A stretch of 64,000 nucleotides of DNA from Kluyvera cryocrescens NBRC 102467. GTDB lineage: Bacteria > Pseudomonadota > Gammaproteobacteria > Enterobacterales > Enterobacteriaceae. The translations under genes were made by a program, and so were the position numbers. Positions within the stretch are counted from its first letter, which is position 1, and each line of letters starts with the position of its first letter. Location of the stretch: NCBI RefSeq assembly GCF_001571285.1, contig NZ_BCTM01000010.1, positions 124,001 through 188,000 on the forward strand, written 5' to 3'. A model generated the notes under the pieces. It saw only the letters and a program-made list of their open reading frames with translations, was not told the DNA's origin and searched no databases. Of this stretch, positions 17,518 through 28,195 are shown one piece after another.

Positions 17518-19285
17518 CGGCCACCTCCGTATTCTCTTCTTCCGGCGCATCGTTTAGCGCCGCCTCAAGCTGCTGGTAACGATACATATCGCGATACCAG
17601 CCCGGCTGCGTCGCCAGCCGTTCATGTTGACCACGCTGGGCGATATGCCCATGCTGCATCACTATGATTTCACTGGCATCGAGTAGCGCCGACAGGCGGT
17701 GAGCGCTGATGATAAACGTCCGCCCTTCCCCCCACTGACGCAGATTGTGCAGAATTTTATGCTCGGTACGCCCGTCAACCGCCGACAGCGCGTCGTCGAG
17801 GATCAGGATTTCCGCATCCAGCAGCAGCGCGCGTGCAATCGAAATTCGCTGCTTTTGTCCGCCGGAAAGCATGACGCCGCGCTCACCGACTTCCGTCTCG
17901 TAACCCTGGGGCAAGCGCAGGATATCGTCATGAACGCAGGCCAACCGCGCCGCTTGTTCAATTTCTTCCTGCGTCGCACTCGGGCAGCCCAACGCAATAT
18001 TGCTGGCCACCGTGTCAGAAAACAGGAACGGCGTCTGGCTCACCACCGCCAGACGGCTACGCCAGGCATCCAACTGTAGCTGGCGCAGGGGAATGTTGTG
18101 GAAGCGAATATCGCCTTCATCAACATCGAAATGGCGCTGAATCAACGACAAAATAGTCGACTTTCCGGAGCCGGTTGGCCCACAAATGCCGAGCATATGG
18201 CCCGGCTTGAGGATCACATCGACGTCGGTCAGCGTCGATTTATCCGTTTTCGGATAGCTAAAGCGACGAATCGCCAACGCCAGCGTGCCGCGGCCTTCAG
18301 GTACGGTCTGAGTACCGTCATCCACCACCGGCGCTTCCGCCAGCAGCGTGCGGATACGGCTGTAGGCGGCGCTGCCGCGCTCGACGATGTTAAACATCCA
18401 CGCCAGCGCCAGCATCGGCCAAATCATCAGCCCCAAATACATCATAAAGCTGGTTAATTGACCGAGGGTTAACTCACCCTGCATCACCATCCAGCTTCCG
18501 CCAGCAATCGCCAGCAGGTTCGCCATCCCGACGGCGATGTAGATAGTCGGGTCAAAACGCGCGTCAATGCGCGCCACGCGCATGTTTTTAATGCCGGTGT
18601 CCGCCGCATCGGCAGCAAACTGCGCAGACTGACGATCTTCAAGACCAAACGCCTTGATCATGCGAATACTGGTCAAACTCTCCTGGGTGCGATCGTTAAG
18701 GCTGGAGAATGCCGCTTGCGCTAACTTGAAGCGCTCGTGCAGCAGGTTACCGTAGCGATGGATGACCAGTGCCATAATGGGCATTGGCACCAGCGCCAGC
18801 AGCGTAAGCTGCCAGCTAATCTGGGTCGACATCACAATCAGTACCGCGCAGCCCATCACCAGCGAGTCCACCAGCGTCAACACCCCTTCACCGGCGGCAA
18901 ACACCACGCGATCAACATCGTTGGTGGCACGCGCCATCAGGTCGCCGGTACGATGGCGCAGATAAAATTCAGGATGCTGGCGGCTGAGCTGACGGTAAAA
19001 ATCTTCCCGCAGTTCGACGGCGAGCTGATAGGACGCACCAAACAGCAGCACGCGCCAGACGTAGCGCAGCAGGTAAACCACCACGGCGATCAGGACCATA
19101 GTGCCTACCCACATCAGCAGCTTTCCGGCGGTGAAGTGGTGCTGTGAGACGCCATCGACCACAATTCCCACCATCTTCGGCGGAATAAGCTGCAGTATGG
19201 CAATGATAATGAGCAGGGAAACTGCGCCGAGATAGCGACGCCATTCCCGACGGAAGTACCAGCTTAGTTGAGCAAATAATCGCAC
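17510..19285 (-). CDS. mdlA: Heterodimeric ABC exporter subunit MdlA
   Basis: A 591-residue half-exporter with membrane domain and ATPase (Walker [10 protein letters not shown], signature [15 protein letters not shown], Walker [14 protein letters not shown]). In the Walker B the catalytic Glu is replaced by Asp (LDDALS), so this is the degenerate ATP site expected in an asymmetric heterodimer. Start: GTG ([15 protein letters not shown]), matching the E. coli protein; the longer frame reaching 19357 would overlap the decR coding end. It lies 25 bases after decR, so decR-mdlA-mdlB may be co-transcribed. Confidence 0.94.
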   Translation of the reverse strand: MRLFAQLSWYFRREWRRYLGAVSLLIIIAILQLIPPKMVGIVVDGVSQHHFTAGKLLMWVGTMVLIAVVVYLLRYVWRVLLFGASYQLAVELREDFYRQLSRQHPEFYLRHRTGDLMARATNDVDRVVFAAGEGVLTLVDSLVMGCAVLIVMSTQISWQLTLLALVPMPIMALVIHRYGNLLHERFKLAQAAFSSLNDRTQESLTSIRMIKAFGLEDRQSAQFAADAADTGIKNMRVARIDARFDPTIYIAVGMANLLAIAGGSWMVMQGELTLGQLTSFMMYLGLMIWPMLALAWMFNIVERGSAAYSRIRTLLAEAPVVDDGTQTVPEGRGTLALAIRRFSYPKTDKSTLTDVDVILKPGHMLGICGPTGSGKSTILSLIQRHFDVDEGDIRFHNIPLRQLQLDAWRSRLAVVSQTPFLFSDTVASNIALGCPSATQEEIEQAARLACVHDDILRLPQGYETEVGERGVMLSGGQKQRISIARALLLDAEILILDDALSAVDGRTEHKILHNLRQWGEGRTFIISAHRLSALLDASEIIVMQHGHIAQRGQHERLATQPGWYRDMYRYQQLEAALNDAPEEENTEVADA

Positions 19286-19310
19286 GCGGTAAAATTCCAG
19301 AGATAAAGTG

Positions 19311-19769
19311 TTATCCGATGGGGAGAGCGGTAGTGGATTTGATCTGTTCCATCGCAAAGCTTGAGGTGACGTCCGACAGTCCAGGAACGCGGTTCACCAG
19401 GCTTTTATAAAAATCATCATAGCGTTTCATGTCGGCAACCTGGACGCGCATCAGGTAGTCATACTCTCCGGCCATACGCCAGAAACCGAGCACTTCAGGC
19501 ATCTGCGTCACTTCACTGACAAAGAGACTGTACCATTCACTACTGTGATGCTGGGTTTTAATCAGCACGAAGGCCGTCAGCCCCAGCCCGAGTTTTTCCG
19601 CATCCAGCAGCGCAACGCGCCCGAGTAATATGCCCTCGTCTTCCAGCCGCTTAAGCCGTTTCCAGCACGGCGTGGTGGTCAGATTAACGGCATCGGCCAG
19701 CGCCTGCAAAGAGAGCGTACAGTCATTTTGCAGCAAAGAGAGCAGCTTTCGGTCAATTTTATCTAGCAT
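19311..19769 (-). CDS. decR: Lrp/AsnC-family cysteine-responsive regulator DecR
   Basis: A 152-residue Lrp-type protein: an N-terminal helix-turn-helix ([20 protein letters not shown], then [23 protein letters not shown]) and a C-terminal RAM effector domain. In E. coli the protein (YbaO/DecR) activates cysteine catabolism in response to cysteine. Here it is divergent from the cysteine desulfhydrase gene cdsH with about 115 bases between them, as in Salmonella. Start chosen at MLDKID, not the frame three codons longer. Confidence 0.94.
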   Translation of the reverse strand: MLDKIDRKLLSLLQNDCTLSLQALADAVNLTTTPCWKRLKRLEDEGILLGRVALLDAEKLGLGLTAFVLIKTQHHSSEWYSLFVSEVTQMPEVLGFWRMAGEYDYLMRVQVADMKRYDDFYKSLVNRVPGLSDVTSSFAMEQIKSTTALPIG

Positions 19770-19884
19770 AAGGGGCACCGGGAGAAAACTTTTCTACCTT
19801 CATTCTATTTTAAAGGTCAGATGGCAACAATTTTTTCTGTGCTTTTCGCTATGCTGGGCACAAAATGACAAACGGATAAACACG

Positions 19885-20934
19885 ATGAATAGCACCTGGA
19901 TCAAACACGCCATTAGCGAAATTAACGCCGACTATCAACGCAGCGCCGATACGCATTTGATTCGTCTGGCGCTACCTGCCTTTCCCGGCATTCAGCTGTA
20001 CCTTAAAGACGAAAGCACCCACCCGACCGGCAGCCTGAAGCACCGTCTGGCGCGCTCGCTGTTCCTTTACGGCCTGTGCAACGGCTGGATTAAGGAAGGC
20101 ACCACCATTATTGAATCGTCGTCCGGTTCGACGGCGGTATCCGAAGCCTATTTCGCTCGCCTGCTTGGGCTGCCATTCATCGCCGTTATGCCTTCCTGCA
20201 CCGCAAAACGAAAAATCGAACAGATTGAGTTTTACGGCGGCCGCTGCCATTTCGTGGAGAGCGCCTGTGAAATTTATGCTGCGTCGGAAAAATTGGCCCG
20301 TGAGCTGAACGGCCACTATATGGATCAGTTCACCTACGCCGAGCGCGCCACCGACTGGCGCGGTAACAACAACATCGCCGACAGCATTTTCCGCCAGATG
20401 TCCCATGAGCCGAATCCGGTTCCTGCATGGGTGGTAATGAGCGCCGGCACCGGCGGCACCTCAGCCACTATCGGTCGCTACATCCGTTGCCAGGGCTACG
20501 AGACCCAACTGATGGTGGTTGATCCCGAAAACTCGGTGTTTATGGATTACTGGCAGCAGCGCGACGCCAGCCTGCGCGGCACCGTCGGCAGTAAAATTGA
20601 AGGTATTGGCCGCCCGCGTGTCGAACCGTCATTCATTCCGGACGTGGTCGATAGCATGATGCGCGTACCGGATGCCGCCAGCGTCGCTACCGCCCAGTGG
20701 CTGGAGACGCAGCTTGGCCGCAAGGTCGGCGCATCGACCGGTACCAACATGTGGGGGGCACTGCAGCTTGCTGCGCAGATGCGCGCTGAAGGTAAAACCG
20801 GATCGATTGTGACGCTGCTGTGCGACAGCGGCGAACGCTATCTCGATACCTATTACAACCCGCAGTGGGTGACGGCGAACATTGGCGACGTAATGCCGTG
20901 GCACCAGCAGATTCAGCAGCTTATCGGACAATAA
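19885..20934 (+). CDS. cdsH: L-cysteine desulfhydrase CdsH (PLP-dependent)
   Basis: A 349-residue fold-type II PLP enzyme of the cysteine synthase superfamily. The Schiff-base lysine is Lys52 ([11 protein letters not shown]), the substrate/phosphate loops are [10 protein letters not shown] and [15 protein letters not shown], and the PLP-ring Ser lies in [10 protein letters not shown]. Family and location beside decR match the Salmonella CdsH desulfhydrase, which breaks cysteine into pyruvate, ammonia and sulfide and protects against excess cysteine. The start was set at the [13 protein letters not shown]; the upstream extension runs into decR on the other strand. E. coli lacks this gene at decR. 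Confidence 0.88.
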   Translation: MNSTWIKHAISEINADYQRSADTHLIRLALPAFPGIQLYLKDESTHPTGSLKHRLARSLFLYGLCNGWIKEGTTIIESSSGSTAVSEAYFARLLGLPFIAVMPSCTAKRKIEQIEFYGGRCHFVESACEIYAASEKLARELNGHYMDQFTYAERATDWRGNNNIADSIFRQMSHEPNPVPAWVVMSAGTGGTSATIGRYIRCQGYETQLMVVDPENSVFMDYWQQRDASLRGTVGSKIEGIGRPRVEPSFIPDVVDSMMRVPDAASVATAQWLETQLGRKVGASTGTNMWGALQLAAQMRAEGKTGSIVTLLCDSGERYLDTYYNPQWVTANIGDVMPWHQQIQQLIGQ

Positions 20935-20963
20935 AAAAAGCCAGGCATCATCTGAGCCTGGCT
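20932..20963 (-). terminator. Terminator of cof (also after cdsH)
   Basis: Stem AGCCAGGC ... GCCTGGCT with a nine-base loop. On the minus strand it is followed by a run of seven Ts, so it ends cof transcription; on the plus strand it follows the cdsH stop. Confidence 0.8.
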
Positions 20964-20978
20964 TGCTGGAAAGTTTCT

Positions 20979-21797
20979 CTATTCGGGGGAATAAGGAAGA
21001 TTCGGTGTATCCAGCCAATGCGTTAAATAGTGGGAAACCGCCTGAGTGTTGCAGTTTCCGATAACCGGTAGATGGGGCAATGCGGCCTTAAGTTGCCCCA
21101 TCGCGTTGCCCATAATCACGCCGCGCCCCACCAGCCCCAGCATTTCACGGTCGTTCATCGCATCACCAAACGCCATGCATTCGTCCATACCCACGCCCAG
21201 ATGGCCGCCCAGCACCGTCAGCGCCGCACCTTTATTGCTTTCCGGTGGCAGAACTTCAAGACAGTCAATCGCCGAGAAACAGATGTTGGCACGCTTGCCC
21301 AGCGCCTCAACCAGTTGAATGCGCAGACGACACAGATCGTCATGATCGCCGCAAAAGCAGACCTTAGTCACCTGGTGTGCGGGGATCCGCCGGAGATCGC
21401 GCAACTGATAGCGAAAACCGCTGTAGACATGGGCCTGCAACATTTCGGGGATCTCACGTCCGGTAAACCAGCCGTTATCATTAAATACGTGAACGCTGGC
21501 CTGGGTATCCCAATGGCTGTGCAGTACCTGCTCGGCGACGTCCGGAGCGAGATCGCTACGGTGCATCACTTCCCCCTGCTGCGAATGAAGCCGCGTGCCG
21601 TTGCCAGTAATGAGATAGGCATTCAGCGACAGCGATTCAATCAGCGGACGCATCTCCAGCACGTGACGACCGGTGGCAAAAGTTAGCGTGATATTGCGTT
21701 CGCGTAGCCGCTTCAGTACCGCAATGGTTCTGTCGCCCAAACGATGGTCAGGCATCAAAAGGGTGCCATCCATATCAAACGCTGCCAGTCTCGCCAT
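20979..21797 (-). CDS. cof: HAD-family phosphatase Cof (HMP-PP phosphatase)
   Basis: A 272-residue Cof-type HAD hydrolase. Motif I is [10 protein letters not shown] (nucleophile Asp8), motif II TFATGR, motif III Lys before [12 protein letters not shown], motif [15 protein letters not shown]2-type cap lies between motifs II and III. E. coli Cof dephosphorylates the thiamine precursor HMP-PP and pyridoxal phosphate. It is divergent from ybaE. Confidence 0.94.
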   Translation of the reverse strand: MARLAAFDMDGTLLMPDHRLGDRTIAVLKRLRERNITLTFATGRHVLEMRPLIESLSLNAYLITGNGTRLHSQQGEVMHRSDLAPDVAEQVLHSHWDTQASVHVFNDNGWFTGREIPEMLQAHVYSGFRYQLRDLRRIPAHQVTKVCFCGDHDDLCRLRIQLVEALGKRANICFSAIDCLEVLPPESNKGAALTVLGGHLGVGMDECMAFGDAMNDREMLGLVGRGVIMGNAMGQLKAALPHLPVIGNCNTQAVSHYLTHWLDTPNLPYSPE

Positions 21798-21896
21798 TAT
21801 TTATCCCGCCTGTGATCGCTCTCTCTTGCCACTCAGTATCCGCTGGGATATACGGAAGTAATACTGAATACTTCACATTTATTGTTCCGGGTTTCT

Positions 21897-23597
21897 ATGC
21901 GTCTGTTAAATCGTTTAAATCAGTTTCAGCGTCTGTGGCAACCGTCGCAGGGGGAAACGCAGCAGGTCACCATTGCCGAACTCGCTGCCCTCTGTTTTTG
22001 CAGCGAACGACATGTGCGTACGCTGCTGCGCCAGGCGCAGGAAGCCGGTTGGCTCAGTTGGCAGGCACAATCCGGGCGCGGCAAACGCGGAAGCCTGACG
22101 TTTCACACGACGCCAGAGGCGCTGCGTAATGAAATGATGGAAACCGCGCTGGAACGCGGACAGCAGCATAACGCGCTGGAGCTGGCCCAGATTGCACCGG
22201 TAGAGCTGCGGGCGCTGCTGCATCCGTTTCTGGGCGGTCAGTGGCAAAACAACACCCCGACGCTGCGCATTCCCTATTATCGCCCTCTCGAACCCTTGCA
22301 TCCTGGCTTTCTCGCCGGGCGCGCCGAACAGCACCTGGCCGGGCAGATTTACTCTGGCCTCACCCGTTTTAATCATGATGCGTCGCAACCAAGTGGCGAT
22401 CTCGCGCACCACTGGTCGGTCTCGCCTGACGGCCTGTGCTGGCACTTTTATGTCCGCTCTACTCTGCACTGGCACAACGGAGACGCGGTGGAGACCGATC
22501 AGCTGCGTCGCCGCCTGCTGATGCTGCTGACCCTTCCCGAGCTGGCCCGGTTATTCTCCAGCGTTAAGGAGATAGGCCAGAGTCATCCCCAATGCCTGAC
22601 CTTTACTCTGCATCGCCCGGACTATTGGCTACCGCACCGGCTGGCGAGCTATTGCAGCGTACTGGCGCATCCGGATGAGCCAGAACAGGGTACCGGCCCG
22701 TTCATGTACAAAATCTTCGAGCCGGAACTGGTACGCATCGAAAGCCACCATCGCTACCATCTGGGCCATCCGCTGCTTCAGGCGATTGAATACTGGATCA
22801 CGCCCCAGCTATTTGAGCAGGGTTTAGGCACTAGCTGCCAGCATCCGGTGCAAATCGCGATTGGTAAACCAGAAGAACTGGGGAAATTGCGTTTGGTGAG
22901 CCACAGTATCAGCCTGGGCTTTTGTTATCTGGCGCTGCGCCAAAGCCCACGACTTAGCATGGCGCAGGCGCAGCGGGTCATAGCGCTAATCCATCGCTCC
23001 GGACTGCTGCAAAGCCTTCCGCTTGGTGAAAATCTGATCACTCCCAGCGAAGAGATGCTGCCGGGTTGGGCGATTCCGCTGGCCCAAGATAACCCTGATG
23101 TAGCCCTGCCGCCCACCTTGACGCTTATCTATCATCTTCCCGTCGAACTGCACACCATGGCCGAGCAGTTAAAAAATGCGCTGGCCCCGCTTGGCTGCGA
23201 GCTAACGGTCATTTTTTACGATGCTAAAAGCTGGAACGGCTGCAAAGACCTGCCGCAGGCGGATCTGTTTATGGGCGACCGACTGATTGGTGAGATGCCC
23301 GAGTACGCGCTCGAGCAGTGGTTACGCTGCGATGCCCTGTGGCCCTCACTGTTTACCGATGAGCAGGCGCACCTCGTCCAGCAGTCGCTCGATGAGGCGC
23401 AGGCGCAACCGGATGATGTACTGAGGATCGCCGCACTAAAACGTCTGTTCACCCGTCTGATGCACGACGCCATCCTGACGCCGCTGTTTAATTATCAATA
23501 TCAGGTAAGCGCGCCGCCGGGCGTCAACGGCATTCGTCTCAACGCCCGTGGCTGGTTCGACTTCTCCGAAGCCTGGTTGCCGCCGGATACGCGGTGA
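21897..23597 (+). CDS. ybaE: SgrR-family transcriptional regulator YbaE
   Basis: A 566-residue protein: an N-terminal SgrR-type DNA-binding domain (RLLNRLNQFQRLWQPSQGE, then TIAELAALCFCSERHVRTLLRQAQEAGWL) fused to a periplasmic-binding-protein-like SBP_bac_5 domain from about residue 160 (DLAHHWSVSPDGLCWHFYVR, GTGPFMYKI). SgrR relatives sense small molecules through this domain. Targets and ligand of YbaE are not established. Start at the MRLLNRL ATG; a TTG five codons upstream is less likely. Confidence 0.92.
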   Translation: MRLLNRLNQFQRLWQPSQGETQQVTIAELAALCFCSERHVRTLLRQAQEAGWLSWQAQSGRGKRGSLTFHTTPEALRNEMMETALERGQQHNALELAQIAPVELRALLHPFLGGQWQNNTPTLRIPYYRPLEPLHPGFLAGRAEQHLAGQIYSGLTRFNHDASQPSGDLAHHWSVSPDGLCWHFYVRSTLHWHNGDAVETDQLRRRLLMLLTLPELARLFSSVKEIGQSHPQCLTFTLHRPDYWLPHRLASYCSVLAHPDEPEQGTGPFMYKIFEPELVRIESHHRYHLGHPLLQAIEYWITPQLFEQGLGTSCQHPVQIAIGKPEELGKLRLVSHSISLGFCYLALRQSPRLSMAQAQRVIALIHRSGLLQSLPLGENLITPSEEMLPGWAIPLAQDNPDVALPPTLTLIYHLPVELHTMAEQLKNALAPLGCELTVIFYDAKSWNGCKDLPQADLFMGDRLIGEMPEYALEQWLRCDALWPSLFTDEQAHLVQQSLDEAQAQPDDVLRIAALKRLFTRLMHDAILTPLFNYQYQVSAPPGVNGIRLNARGWFDFSEAWLPPDTR

Positions 23598-23664
23598 AGA
23601 AGCTGGTCGCCGTGGCACACAGGCGTTACCATAGCGGCTTTTAGAACCAAAGACAGGAAATGCC

Positions 23665-24366
23665 ATGAAACGTGCCGTTGTCGTTTTTAGCGGTGGACAA
23701 GATTCCACTACATGCCTGGTGCAGGCGTTGCATCAATACGATGAAGTTCACTGCGTCACGTTTGATTATGGCCAGCGGCATCGTGCCGAAATTGACGTGG
23801 CTCGTGAACTGGCGCTTACACTTGGCGCACGCGCGCATAAAGTTCTGGATGTCACACTCTTAAACGAACTGGCCGTCAGTAGCCTGACCCGTGACAGCAT
23901 CCCGGTTCCCGATTACGAACCCGATGCCGATGGCATTCCTAATACCTTCGTGCCAGGACGTAATATTCTGTTCCTGACGCTCGCGGCCATCTACGCCTAC
24001 CAGGTGAAGGCTGAAGCGGTGATTACCGGCGTATGTGAAACCGACTTCTCCGGTTACCCGGACTGCCGTGATGAGTTTGTGAAGGCCCTTAACCATGCGG
24101 TAAGCCTGGGCATGGCAAAAGATATTCGCTTTGAAACACCGCTGATGTGGCTGGATAAAGCCCAGACCTGGGCGCTGGCAGACTACTGGGGTAAGCTGGA
24201 TCTGGTGCGAACTGAAACGCTGACCTGCTATAACGGCATCAAGGGTGACGGCTGTGGTCACTGCGCGGCCTGTAACCTGCGGGCGAACGGTCTACATCAC
24301 TATCTGGCGGATAAGCCGGGCGTGATGGCGACGATGAAGCAAAAAACCGGGCTCAAGTCGGTCTGA
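23665..24366 (+). CDS. queC: 7-cyano-7-deazaguanine synthase QueC
   Basis: A 233-residue ATP-pyrophosphatase-type enzyme converting 7-carboxy-7-deazaguanine to preQ0 in queuosine tRNA modification. The PP-loop SGGQDSTTC is at residues 10-18. The zinc site is the C-terminal cysteine cluster ([15 protein letters not shown]) plus an upstream Cys in [15 protein letters not shown]. Length agrees with E. coli (231). AGGAAA precedes the ATG. Confidence 0.97.
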   Translation: MKRAVVVFSGGQDSTTCLVQALHQYDEVHCVTFDYGQRHRAEIDVARELALTLGARAHKVLDVTLLNELAVSSLTRDSIPVPDYEPDADGIPNTFVPGRNILFLTLAAIYAYQVKAEAVITGVCETDFSGYPDCRDEFVKALNHAVSLGMAKDIRFETPLMWLDKAQTWALADYWGKLDLVRTETLTCYNGIKGDGCGHCAACNLRANGLHHYLADKPGVMATMKQKTGLKSV

Positions 24367-24373
24367 AGATTTT

Positions 24374-24402
24374 CCCGGGCGGGCGTCAACGCCTTGCCCG
24401 GG
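24374..24402. repeat. REP-like palindrome after queC
   Basis: CCCGGGCGGGCGTCAACGCCTTGCCCGGG: outer arms CCCGGGC/GCCCGGG, inner GGCGT/ACGCC. This matches the architecture of enterobacterial REP/PU units. A second degenerate partner (CCTGGGCG...GCCCGGG) follows at about 24436-24460, so the pair may be a small BIME between the convergent queC and fadM. Confidence 0.65.
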
Positions 24403-24466
24403 TGATAGACAAATAGCTCACAGCGTTAGGTCACCTGGGCGAGCCTTAACAGCCCGGGCTGACGCA

Positions 24467-24865
24467 TTACTCCACCATCGCCTCCAGATGCTCACGTAAC
24501 TCCCCTTCCAGTGCCAGCGCTTTCTGCGTCTTCAGATCGATGCAGACGAAGGTAATCAGCGCATCGGCAACTACCTGCCCTTCAGGCTCCAGCGTCACCA
24601 CCTGACTAAGCACACCGCTTTTGCCATTCAGTTGCTCCACTTTACTGGTCACCGTCAGTAGATCGCCCAGCACGGCGGGACGACGATAGTTAATATTAAT
24701 ATTCACGACCACGAAGGCGATGTGGTTCGCACTCATCCACTGGAAGCCCGCACTGCTCTCCAGCCCATCCCAGCGGGCCTCTTCAAGAAACTCCAGATAG
24801 CGAGCGTTATTAACGTGCTGGTAGACATCCAGGTGATAACCGCGAACTTTGATTTGTGTCTGCAT
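24467..24865 (-). CDS. fadM: Long-chain acyl-CoA thioesterase FadM (TesC)
   Basis: A 132-residue single hot-dog thioesterase of the 4-hydroxybenzoyl-CoA type, with the active-site segment VYQHVNNARYLEFLEEARWDGLE (the Asp-like general base is at LDVYQH). In E. coli it hydrolyses inhibitory long-chain acyl-CoAs formed in oleate oxidation and is repressed by FadR. An ERIC element begins 24 bases upstream of its start. Confidence 0.94.
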   Translation of the reverse strand: MQTQIKVRGYHLDVYQHVNNARYLEFLEEARWDGLESSAGFQWMSANHIAFVVVNININYRRPAVLGDLLTVTSKVEQLNGKSGVLSQVVTLEPEGQVVADALITFVCIDLKTQKALALEGELREHLEAMVE

Positions 24866-24889
24866 AGCGCCATAGCCTTATTATTTTAT

Positions 24890-25010
24890 ACACATTATCC
24901 TTCAAGCAGCCTCCGCGTTAACTGCGTTCGTTCACCCGAATCACTGACTTGAGTAAGCTTATCGGGATTCACTCTCTTGCCGCCCTGATGCAACTTGAAT
25001 GATTTTGTGT
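24890..25010. repeat. ERIC element (copy 2, reverse orientation)
   Basis: On the complement it reads TTGCATCAGGGCGGCAAGAG, AGTGAATCCCGATAAGCTTA, CTCAAGTCAGTGATTCGGGT and GAACGAACGCAGTTAACGCG in order, the same element as at 12719-12844. Terminal arms ACACA..TGTGT bracket it. It is about 121 bases and more diverged than copy 1, with the opposite orientation, and lies immediately upstream of fadM. Confidence 0.88.
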
Positions 25011-25100
25011 CGATATTTTAAATAGAGTCAGAGGTCACACCACTGGTATGACCTCTTTAGTCTGGCAAATTTTCAGGCGAGTGCAAACACTCTGCATAAA

Positions 25101-25550
<450 letters not shown>

Positions 25551-25560
25551 TTAAATATGG

Positions 25561-25584
25561 AAAAGGCCGCGAATGCGGCCTTTG
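25561..25584 (-). terminator. Terminator of ppiD
   Basis: On the minus strand AAAGGCCGCATTCGCGGCCTTTT: an eight-pair GC stem followed by Ts, 43 bases after the ppiD stop. Confidence 0.85.
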
Positions 25585-25626
25585 AGGTGTACATCGCATT
25601 ACAATTTAATGCGAGGCGAGTTCCGA

Positions 25627-27501
25627 TTATTGCTGCTGGTCGATGATATCGCCGAGCTTAATCTTGGCTGATTTACGCAGGTTGTTCATCATCGCTTCGA
25701 AAGCGATCTGAGCGTTGTTTTGGGTGATCCCCTGTACCATCGCTTTTTTCTGCGCTTCTGGCATCTCGCCGGCTTTGACTTCGTCCAGCGCCAGCAGAAC
25801 CACATTGCCCTGCATATCGTTGCCGATACCGTAGCTTGGTTTGTCTTTCTGTGGCAACGGCAGCGAGAAGGCAGCCTGGCTCAGTGGATCCTGGCCAGCA
25901 CGGCTCAGCGTTTTGCTGCTACCAAAGCTCAGACCCGCCGCCTTCAGCGCCTCGTCACCTTTACCGTCTTTCAACGCAACCAGCAGTTTTTCCGCATCCA
26001 GTTTGGCCTGCTGTTCTGCTTTGTTATGTTTCACGATATCGGTCACCTGCGCTTTGACTTCAGCCAGCGGTTTCACCGCTTCAGCTTTGTGCTCACTCAC
26101 GCGCAGGACGAAGGCACGGTCGCCGTCCACGGTAATGATGTCGGAGTTACTGCCCGGCATACCGTTTTCGCCCACCAGACCGCCGTTGAAGATAGCATCG
26201 GAAACCGGTTTGAAGTTCAGTTCAGCCGGCAGGCTGCTGTGATCAAACCAGCCAGTCTCTACTGCTTTCACGCCAGCGGCCTGCTCTGCACCCGCCAGTG
26301 AATCATTTTCGTTGCTCGCCGCGTCGCTGACTTTCTGCTGCAGCGCGTAGTAAGCGTCGAGTGATTTTTCCTGCTTCACTTTGTTGGCGATATCGTTACG
26401 CACCTCTGCCAGTGGTTTCACCTTAGCAGCCTGAACGTCATCCAGACGCGCCACCAGGAAACCCACGGAAGATTTAATCACGCCAGACAGCTGACCTTTT
26501 TCTTTCAGGCCGGCATTCTTCAGCTCATCTGGAGTGGTGGATTCTTCCAGCCAGCCCATATCTCCGCCGTTGCGTGCGGAGATGATATCGGCAGATTTCT
26601 CTTTCGCCAGAGCCGCAAAGTCGCCGCCTTTATTCAGCGCGTCGAGAACCGCTTTTGCATCAGCTTCCGTTTTGGTCTGAATGACGCTGTAGCGGTTACG
26701 CTGTGGCTGAGTGAATTGGTCCTGATGCTGGTCATAATAGGCCTGAATCTCTTCATCAGAGACGTTCTCGGCCATTGATGCCGCATCCAGCTTGATGTAG
26801 CTCACGCGGAATTGCTCTGGAGACACGAACTGGCCTTTGTTCTGCTCGTAGTAGCTGTTGATTTCCGCATCGCTAACCTGCTGTTTTGCCGCCAGCGCAT
26901 TCACGTCAATGGTCGCTTCACGTACCAGACGCTGCTGGGAAACGAGCTCCGCTAACTGGTCGGTTTCGCCCGGCAGCATGAAGTCGGTGCCCGCAACGGC
27001 GTTAATCAGCTGTTGTGTAGTCAGTTGGTTACGCAGGGCCGCCGCATATTGGTCTGCCGTCATGCCCATCTGATTCACCAGCGCGTTGTAGCGGGTGTTA
27101 TTGAATTTGCCGTCAACCTGAAATGCGGTGGTGGCGAAAATGGCTTTACGCACCTGCTCATCGCTGATGCCAAGACCCAGGTCTTTCGCATACTGATCAA
27201 GCAGCGCTTCGTCGATAAGACGATTGAGCACCTGCTGACGCATGGTTTTGATGTAGTTTTCATTGGCCGCCAGTTCAGAGAACTGATCGCCAAGCTGCTG
27301 CTGCATGCGGTTACGCTCGCTAGCAACGGCATTTTCAAACTGGCCGCGGCCGATTTCCTGGCCATTCACTTTCGCGGCAAAATTATTGTTACCGCCAATC
27401 AGGTAGCCACTCACGCCGGTCAAAATGAACGACACGATAATGATACCGAAAATTACTTTGAGCACGACGCTATTGGCTGCCGTGCGTAAATTGTCCATCA
27501 T
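25627..27501 (-). CDS. ppiD: Periplasmic chaperone PpiD
   Basis: A 624-residue inner-membrane-anchored SurA-like protein: a short cytosolic start (MMDNLRTAANSVVLK), one span (residues about 13-36), an N-terminal SurA-type chaperone region, a parvulin domain (about 265-355, RYSVIQTKTEADAKAVLDAL and AKEKSADIISARNGGDMGWL) and a long C-terminal part. It sits at the exit of SecYEG and helps release and fold exported proteins. The start at 27501 was chosen at MMDN by homology; the frame continues upstream but without support. Confidence 0.95.
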   Translation of the reverse strand: MMDNLRTAANSVVLKVIFGIIIVSFILTGVSGYLIGGNNNFAAKVNGQEIGRGQFENAVASERNRMQQQLGDQFSELAANENYIKTMRQQVLNRLIDEALLDQYAKDLGLGISDEQVRKAIFATTAFQVDGKFNNTRYNALVNQMGMTADQYAAALRNQLTTQQLINAVAGTDFMLPGETDQLAELVSQQRLVREATIDVNALAAKQQVSDAEINSYYEQNKGQFVSPEQFRVSYIKLDAASMAENVSDEEIQAYYDQHQDQFTQPQRNRYSVIQTKTEADAKAVLDALNKGGDFAALAKEKSADIISARNGGDMGWLEESTTPDELKNAGLKEKGQLSGVIKSSVGFLVARLDDVQAAKVKPLAEVRNDIANKVKQEKSLDAYYALQQKVSDAASNENDSLAGAEQAAGVKAVETGWFDHSSLPAELNFKPVSDAIFNGGLVGENGMPGSNSDIITVDGDRAFVLRVSEHKAEAVKPLAEVKAQVTDIVKHNKAEQQAKLDAEKLLVALKDGKGDEALKAAGLSFGSSKTLSRAGQDPLSQAAFSLPLPQKDKPSYGIGNDMQGNVVLLALDEVKAGEMPEAQKKAMVQGITQNNAQIAFEAMMNNLRKSAKIKLGDIIDQQQ

Positions 27502-27650
27502 GGTGTAACAACACTCCGCTGTAGGTGACAAATACCTCGAGCAGCATAGCACGTGATGAATGCTGCGCGTGAGGCCGTATTTTGACAAGAAACCGGGGCG
27601 GTTGTCAGCAAACACCGCATATAAACTGTTAAAACGTCACAATAAGACAT

Positions 27651-27678
27651 AAAAAAAGGCACATCAGTCGATGCGCCC
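27651..27678 (-). terminator. Terminator of hupB
   Basis: On the minus strand GGCGCATC-GACT-GATGTGCC followed by seven Ts, shortly after the hupB stop and before the ppiD promoter region. Confidence 0.8.
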
Positions 27679-27713
27679 TTGTACTTTGCCACATTCCCGT
27701 AACGGGAAAGGGA

Positions 27714-27986
27714 TCAGTTTACCGCGTCTTTCAGTGCTTTACCTGCACGGAATGCCGGTACTTTAGCCGCAGCGATAGTGATCTCTTTACCGGTCTGAGG
27801 GTTGCGGCCAGTACGGGCAGCACGCTCTTTGACAGCAAAGGTACCGAAACCTACCAGTGCAACGTCATCCCCAGCTTGCAGAGATTCAGTAACAGAAGCA
27901 ATTAAAGCATCTAACGCACGTCCAGCTGCAGCTTTGGAGATATCCGCGCCAGCAGCAATTTTGTCAATCAGTTGAGATTTGTTCAC
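27714..27986 (-). CDS. hupB: DNA-binding protein HU-beta
   Basis: A 90-residue histone-like protein: [20 protein letters not shown] start, the [23 protein letters not shown] beta-arm region with the DNA-intercalating RNPQTG tip, and the ending KALKDAVN. With HU-alpha it forms the nucleoid-bending heterodimer. Located between lon and ppiD as in E. coli, with its own leader. Confidence 0.98.
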   Translation of the reverse strand: MNKSQLIDKIAAGADISKAAAGRALDALIASVTESLQAGDDVALVGFGTFAVKERAARTGRNPQTGKEITIAAAKVPAFRAGKALKDAVN

Positions 27987-28126
27987 TGTTCTCTTCCTCT
28001 CTTTATTATTTATATCGCACCGGAATCCTTCGCGATGCGATCGCGGAGCAGTTATATCAGGACTACCATGCCCTTACAACACCCGTTGTCGACGACACAC
28101 CTGCCAGCCGTCTAAATTAGCGAGAC

Positions 28127-28171
28127 AAAAAAAGGCTGGCAAGTCAGTTTATGCTTGCCAGCCTTATTTTT
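28127..28171. terminator. Terminator of lon (bidirectional shape)
   Basis: Twelve-pair stem AAGGCTGGCAAG / CTTGCCAGCCTT with an A-run on the left and T-run on the right. On the minus strand it lies just beyond the lon stop. Confidence 0.88.
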
Positions 28172-28195
28172 ATTAACGCTCTTTGCGCGAGGTCA

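Noticed and set aside
12844-25010. The two ERIC elements as ends of a composite mobile element
   Set aside because: The DNA between them is conserved core backbone in the E. coli order, so they are independent insertions.
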